Part shown: positions 60,128 through 64,000 of the stretch, in pieces
How the letters are laid out: every line of letters begins with the position of its first letter
Position numbering within the stretch: position 1 is the first letter of the stretch
Origin: Halapricum hydrolyticum
GTDB taxonomy: Archaea; Halobacteriota; Halobacteria; Halobacteriales; Haloarculaceae
Direction of reading: 5' to 3'
Length of the DNA: 64,000 bases
NCBI RefSeq assembly: GCF_025517535.1
Contig: NZ_JAOPKC010000010.1
Coordinates: 36,700 to 100,699, forward strand
Position numbers and translations under genes: made by a program
Notes under the pieces: model-generated
The model's database searches: none
What the model saw: the letters and a program-made list of their open reading frames with translations, nothing else
What the model was told of the DNA's origin: nothing

Positions 60128-61634
60128 AACGATTGTACTTGGCCTCGATGGGGCCAACTGGACGCTGCTGGAACCGTGGCTTGATGACGGCCGGCTCTCG
60201 AACGTACAGGCGCTTCGGGAGGATGGCGTATGGACTGATATGGAGAGTGCTCTCCCACCAGTCACCTGCCCGAACTGGCGGTGCTATTCGACGGGCAAAA
60301 ACCCGGGAAAGCTGGGCGTCTACTGGTGGGAGGCGATCGATACGGATGCTCGGACGCTCACGACCCCCGATTCACGCTCGTTCAAGAGTGCGAATTACTG
60401 GGATTATCTCAATCAGGATGGACAGACCGCCGGCATCGTCAATCTCCCCATGACGTATCCACCGTTCGAGGTGGATCGATTCATGGTCGCGGGTGGTCCC
60501 GGTAGTGAACAGTCCGCGTATACGCACCCGTCAGAGCTGGGAGACCAGCTTGACAATGGTGGATATACTCTTCACCCGGATAATCCAGTCACGAGTAAGG
60601 ATGATCGTGCCGCAGCTGACGCGCTTGTCGATCTCATCGAGCAACGACTCACGACGTTTCGCGAACTGCTTGATGAAAACCAGGATATCGACGTCGCACA
60701 CTGTACGGTCTTCTATATCAACGTGCTCCAGCACTACTTCTGGCGGGAGGAACCGACCAGGCGTGCCTGGGAACTCATCGACGAGCACATCGGGAAAATA
60801 CGTGAGGAGTATCCCGACGCGACGTTGCTACTTATGTCCGACCACGGGTGTAAAGACGTCGACACCGTGTTTTATGCCAACGCCTGGCTGGAAGAGCAGG
60901 GGTATCTCGTGACTGAAACGGAAACCGCCGATCTACTAACGAGAGTAGGAGTCAACAAAAAACGCATCTCGAAACTGGCCCATCGTCTCGGAATCCATGA
61001 CCTGGTCACGACTCTCGCGCCTGAGCGAGTGACACAGTCGATCCCGGAAGACGAGGAGGGATTCAAGCGAGAACAGAAGCTCGAAAAGATCGACTGGGAC
61101 CGCTCGAAAGCAGTTGCGAGTGGGCAGGGACTGGTCTACGTGATCGACGACGATCCGGAGACGACCGAGCAGTTGATCGACGACCTCAAATCGTTGACTG
61201 GCCCGAACGGGAAACCGATCGCACGCGAGGTCATGCACCGCGAAGAAGCCTACGACGGTCCGTACGTCGAAGACGCGCCGGATATCGTCTTCGATCAGCG
61301 ACCCGGCGTCCACACCAGCGGTGCGATCGGTTCGAATCCCGTGTTCGACGATGCCGGCCGCTGGGAGGCTGAGAACGTCCGAACAGGGCTTTTCCTGGCA
61401 GATGGGCCGCAACTCGAATCGGACACGCTCGACGGGCCGATTTCGATCACAGATATCGCTCCGACTGTGCTCGATAGCGTCGACTGTCCGATCCCGACAG
61501 ATATGGACGGGCAGCCACTGGACCTCTTCGGAGGTGAGCACGAAACGTGTGAGCCGATCTCTGTCACGTCGTCGGCGGACGCGGCTCGCGAGGGCGTGCA
61601 AGATCGGCTCGAAGACCTGGGATACCTCGAATGA
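60120..61634 (+). CDS. Alkaline-phosphatase-superfamily phosphodiesterase
   Basis: The 504-residue protein begins VETIVLGLDGANWTLLEPW, with metal Asp9, a nucleophile region PPVTCPNWRCYSTGKNPG (Thr) and LLMSDHGCKDVDT with further metal ligands; a late HTSGAIG supplies a His. This order is that of nucleotide pyrophosphatase/phosphodiesterases. Set between glycosyltransferases, it may add or remove phospho-groups on glycans; that is inference. No signal peptide is visible, so it acts in the cytoplasm or on the inner membrane face. Confidence 0.85.
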   Translation: MVETIVLGLDGANWTLLEPWLDDGRLSNVQALREDGVWTDMESALPPVTCPNWRCYSTGKNPGKLGVYWWEAIDTDARTLTTPDSRSFKSANYWDYLNQDGQTAGIVNLPMTYPPFEVDRFMVAGGPGSEQSAYTHPSELGDQLDNGGYTLHPDNPVTSKDDRAAADALVDLIEQRLTTFRELLDENQDIDVAHCTVFYINVLQHYFWREEPTRRAWELIDEHIGKIREEYPDATLLLMSDHGCKDVDTVFYANAWLEEQGYLVTETETADLLTRVGVNKKRISKLAHRLGIHDLVTTLAPERVTQSIPEDEEGFKREQKLEKIDWDRSKAVASGQGLVYVIDDDPETTEQLIDDLKSLTGPNGKPIAREVMHREEAYDGPYVEDAPDIVFDQRPGVHTSGAIGSNPVFDDAGRWEAENVRTGLFLADGPQLESDTLDGPISITDIAPTVLDSVDCPIPTDMDGQPLDLFGGEHETCEPISVTSSADAAREGVQDRLEDLGYLE

Positions 61635-62443
61635 CGGTCTGCATCACCGGCGACGTCCACCATATGTCGATGGAAACGCGCGATCAGGAGTATATGGATC
61701 GGACGGAAGTCGAAGCTGCCATCGAATACGCGGAGATCGCTGCCGAGTACGACGTGCCGGTGACGTTGTTCATCACCGGGAAAGCCGCAGTGGAAGAGCC
61801 GGATCGAGTACGAACGCTTGCGAATATGGACAACGTCGAGATCGGCGGCCACAACTACTGGGGCTTTACCACGCCCGTCCACAAGGGATGGCGTGCACTG
61901 GAGAAACTGACGGGGGGACGGATCGGTTCCTGGAACGGCCCGCGTTCGTTTCAGGCATACGAGATCAGGAAGACTATCGAGGCTCTGGAGGCTGTGGGTG
62001 CTGAGATCACGAGCTGGCGCGATCACGCCTATCGGCACGACGAGCATACGGCGGAGTTGCTCGCTGAGTATGGTATCACTCACTTCTCGGACGTGGTTGA
62101 GCCCGAAGGAGAAGTTCGGAAGCAGGGTGAGTTGACTGTCGTTCCGATCAATACGCCGCCGGATCACGAGTACATATATCATGCCTTCCGGACGCCTGAA
62201 TTCGTTGAGGAGAGCGATTTCGAAGGACCGTTCGGTAATGAGTCATATTCAGTCAGGGAGTGGAAAAGAGAAATTTTGAGCATAGTCGATAATCTGACTG
62301 CTGTGGATGAGGTTGCAACAATTTTAGCTCATCCTGGTTGTATGGATCTCGCCGATAACCTTGAGACATTCCAGGAGCTGTGCACATCTTTTGTGAGCAC
62401 AAGTGAATGTGGCTGTATGAATCAAATTCAGCCAAATATATGA
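61631..62443 (+). CDS. NodB-like polysaccharide deacetylase, divergent motifs
   Basis: The 270-residue protein has the NodB fold order: CITGDVHHMS (motif 1 with Asp but without the usual DD), VTLFITGKAAVEE, GGHNYWGF (motif 2 with a single His where HxxxH is normal) and SWRDHAYRHDEHTAELLAEY. The substitutions make classical metal-dependent deacetylation uncertain. Its ATG overlaps the preceding stop (ATGA) and its stop overlaps the next start (ATGA). The last third is AT-richer than the first part. Confidence 0.8.
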   Translation: MTVCITGDVHHMSMETRDQEYMDRTEVEAAIEYAEIAAEYDVPVTLFITGKAAVEEPDRVRTLANMDNVEIGGHNYWGFTTPVHKGWRALEKLTGGRIGSWNGPRSFQAYEIRKTIEALEAVGAEITSWRDHAYRHDEHTAELLAEYGITHFSDVVEPEGEVRKQGELTVVPINTPPDHEYIYHAFRTPEFVEESDFEGPFGNESYSVREWKREILSIVDNLTAVDEVATILAHPGCMDLADNLETFQELCTSFVSTSECGCMNQIQPNI

Positions 62444-63537
62444 CTGGGCGAGATTATATTCGAGTTGGAGTTGTGGGTGGGACTCGATTACCCGGGAATG
62501 TCCGGACGCTGCTTACGAATATTCACGATCTACTGCGGGATCATTCGGTCGACTTTGACCTAGATTTAGTCGTCTCTGAGAATGTCGATACTCCTGATGG
62601 ATATACACAGGTTGATCCTGGTTTCGAGACATCAAATCGGGCGATTGGCATCCTTAAGACACTCACCAAGGGGCTAGAGACGTATGCTAGAACAAACGAT
62701 GTTGGTGTTTTATTTCAGGTGACAAAATTTCCGTTGCACGGTTCTGCGGCCATTCTCGCAGGACGGCGAACTTCTACTCCTGTCCTAACACGGTTCGCAG
62801 GAGATAATTTTAGAGAATTCAAATTTTCGAGTGGTCTTGACAAGATCCGTGCCTTTGGGTTGAACAACGTCATTGGTCAAATCCCTGCTCGGTGGAGTAA
62901 CCAAATAATTGTCCTTGGACCTCACGGGAAACAAGAAATAGATCGACGCTCGCGTGGTGTTCCCATTCGGGAAATCCCACAGCCAATTGATCGTGATCTA
63001 TTTTTGCCGGTCTCCGAGAGCCGAGAGCAAGAGCTAGCCGACCAGCTTGGGTTCTCTTCAGAAGACCTGACACTGCTCACAGTTGGAAGGCTCACAGAGC
63101 GGAAGGGAATGGAGACGGTCATCAAGACTGCCAAGACACTCTCCAATCAGGGTGTGTCTTTCCGATGGTATCTCCTTGGTGATGGTCCAATGCGGCCGGA
63201 ATTAGCGGCCACGCACGGTGTGGAACCGCTTGGACGTGTTGATTATGAGGAGATGCCGGATTACTACCGAGCCACTGATCTGGTTGTTCATCCATCACTA
63301 ATCGAGGGACTTCCGAACGTGCTGTTGGAAGCTGCGGCCTGCGATACACCGACTATTTCGCGGAATGTGGGAGATAGCGCGTCAGTAGCAAGTGCAACGT
63401 TTACTGATGATTCGCAGCTTCCGTCCATTATAACGCAACAACATAATCCAGTTTCGCTGGACGAACGATTTGATCTAGAGAGGTTACGTGATGCATATGC
63501 AGATGTGCTCCTTGACACGGAAGAAAACGATATATGA
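62440..63537 (+). CDS. Family 4 glycosyltransferase (AT-rich)
   Basis: The 365-residue GT-B protein opens MTGRDYIRVGVVGGTRLPG and has TRFAGDNFREFKFSSG, LLTVGRLTERKGMETVIK and the donor/EX7E region HPSLIEGLPNVLLEAAACDT. Base composition and codon choice are clearly more AT-rich than the genes to the left, pointing to acquisition. Its ATG overlaps the NodB-like stop by four bases. Its end lies eight bases from IS debris, but the C-terminal length is normal, so the gene seems complete. Confidence 0.88.
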   Translation: MTGRDYIRVGVVGGTRLPGNVRTLLTNIHDLLRDHSVDFDLDLVVSENVDTPDGYTQVDPGFETSNRAIGILKTLTKGLETYARTNDVGVLFQVTKFPLHGSAAILAGRRTSTPVLTRFAGDNFREFKFSSGLDKIRAFGLNNVIGQIPARWSNQIIVLGPHGKQEIDRRSRGVPIREIPQPIDRDLFLPVSESREQELADQLGFSSEDLTLLTVGRLTERKGMETVIKTAKTLSNQGVSFRWYLLGDGPMRPELAATHGVEPLGRVDYEEMPDYYRATDLVVHPSLIEGLPNVLLEAAACDTPTISRNVGDSASVASATFTDDSQLPSIITQQHNPVSLDERFDLERLRDAYADVLLDTEENDI

Positions 63538-63544
63538 TCGGACT

Positions 63545-63805
63545 GTAGACATCAAGCGCTTCTTTGAGGACCTCTCGGGGGAACGCACAGAGGCGTTCTG
63601 TGAACCACCCGTGGAACGAAGCGTAACTGAGCGTTCCGCCGAAGGTATCGATGTACTCCTGACGGAACTCTTCGAGTGTCCCGTAATGAGCGGCGACGAA
63701 TCCGAGCGTGAGCGCCCAAAACAAAGCATCAGGCTCCAGATTCCCGCTATCACGCTGGACCAACCCGGTTGCGCGAGCAAGCTCGCGCAGCCGGGTATTT
63801 GGAAA
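63545..63805 (-). pseudogene. IS4-family transposase fragment (5' part only)
   Basis: The minus strand reads TRLRELARATGLVQRD, DALFWALTLGFVAAHYGTLE and SFHGWFTERLCAFPREVLKE, the N-terminal domain of haloarchaeal IS4-type transposases. It ends after about 85 residues where the glycosyltransferase gene's flank begins, so the DDE catalytic core is absent. The fragment is inactive. Its 5' side abuts the IS1595-like gene. Confidence 0.75.
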
Positions 63806-63834
63806 GGTCGCTCTTGTGTAGCACATTGTTGATT

Positions 63835-64000
63835 TCAGAGCGTCGCTTGGATGGCGCGTTTGAGCGCTTTTCGGCCCGGTTTTCGGTATAACTTCCGTCG
63901 TAGTTGAAACGCTCTGAGATACTGTGTCAGCTTGTCCTTTGAGACACCTCGGTGGGGCGAGAGCCACCGTCGCACCTGCGACGCGTGGCTCTCGCAGGTG
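63835..64000 (-). CDS. IS1595-family transposase, 3' end (partial)
   Basis: The last 54 residues of a gene running off the right edge read TCESHASQVRRWLSPHRG then VSKDKLTQYLRAFQLRRK before TGA. The segment SPHRGVSKDKLTQYL is the familiar C-terminal end of ISXO2-like (IS1595 family) transposases. Its 3' terminal repeat is probably in the bases after the stop, around GGTCGCTCTTGTGTAGCA. Whether the rest is intact cannot be seen. Confidence 0.75.
   Translation of the reverse strand, partial: TCESHASQVRRWLSPHRGVSKDKLTQYLRAFQLRRKLYRKPGRKALKRAIQATL

Noticed and set aside
1..64000. CRISPR array, rRNA or tRNA genes
   Set aside because: No regularly spaced repeats, no tRNA cloverleaf with a TTCGA loop in the gaps, and no rRNA-like stretch were found by eye; a tRNA search program would be decisive.

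Overview
The window is chromosomal DNA from a haloarchaeon (class Halobacteria). The signs are high GC, very acidic proteins, twin-arginine lipoprotein signals, RadB, an archaeal PolX, TiaS, SAMP-type ubiquitin-like protein, AglB/AglG N-glycosylation genes, a UbiA/lycopene-cyclase carotenoid-type enzyme and haloarchaea-only small protein families. Genus cannot be fixed from sequence alone; a Haloarculaceae-type genome is only a guess. No rRNA, tRNA or CRISPR array was seen.

Layout. 1-3.6 kb is an accessory, more AT-rich patch: the end of a membrane protein, a small unknown gene, a 5'-truncated integrase, a Tat lipoprotein and a complete integrase with a zinc-ribbon tail. 3.8-10.4 kb is ordinary chromosome: a UbiA/lycopene-cyclase fusion, radB, a RAD55-like protein, an aldo/keto reductase, a bactofilin-like protein and a PhaB-type reductase. 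10.4-11.1 kb is a gene-free region with short direct repeats. 11.1-16.0 kb holds YchF, small zinc-ribbon and unknown proteins, a Cys-cluster membrane protein and a hydrolase. 16.0-22.1 kb is rich in nucleic-acid enzymes: endonuclease V next to a zinc-finger rhomboid, then DUF5788-PolX-Mut7C-DUF5797-methyltransferase with overlapping ends. 22-28.4 kb carries an MBL hydrolase, a decayed fasciclin gene, a GT87 enzyme, GldA, a zinc alcohol dehydrogenase and threonine synthase. 28.4-29.8 kb is an ISH3-like insertion sequence with a frameshifted transposase. 29.9-33.1 kb is archaeal-type PEP carboxylase and TiaS, separated by an unusual modular hairpin repeat. 33.1-34.5 kb is a TnpB-only (IS1341-type) element. 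34.5-39.1 kb holds PsiE, a COG1395 regulator, a RAD55-like protein, a MITE-like inverted repeat, a 52-residue zinc-finger protein, a phosphohexomutase and VanZ. 39.2-44.8 kb is three ABC exporters. 44.8-53.7 kb has LigA, a vapBC remnant, an aminotransferase, a pair of TrkA-C membrane proteins, SAMP plus an ATP-grasp ligase, and others. 53.8-63.5 kb is the protein/lipid glycosylation region. The window ends in nested IS remnants.

How genes work together. AglB transfers lipid-linked glycans to protein outside the cell. The DUF368 protein two bases downstream belongs to a family recently shown in bacteria to return the lipid-phosphate carrier across the membrane, so aglB-DUF368 is a plausible transfer-and-recycle unit. 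Divergently, AglG and a tightly overlapping set (GT4, alkaline-phosphatase-superfamily enzyme, NodB-like protein, GT4) look like a glycan-assembly operon whose last part is compositionally foreign and abuts IS debris. The best leads for something undescribed are aglB-DUF368, the GT4/AP/NodB/GT4 set, the swapped-stem hairpin repeat between tiaS and ppcA, and the TrkA-C pair.
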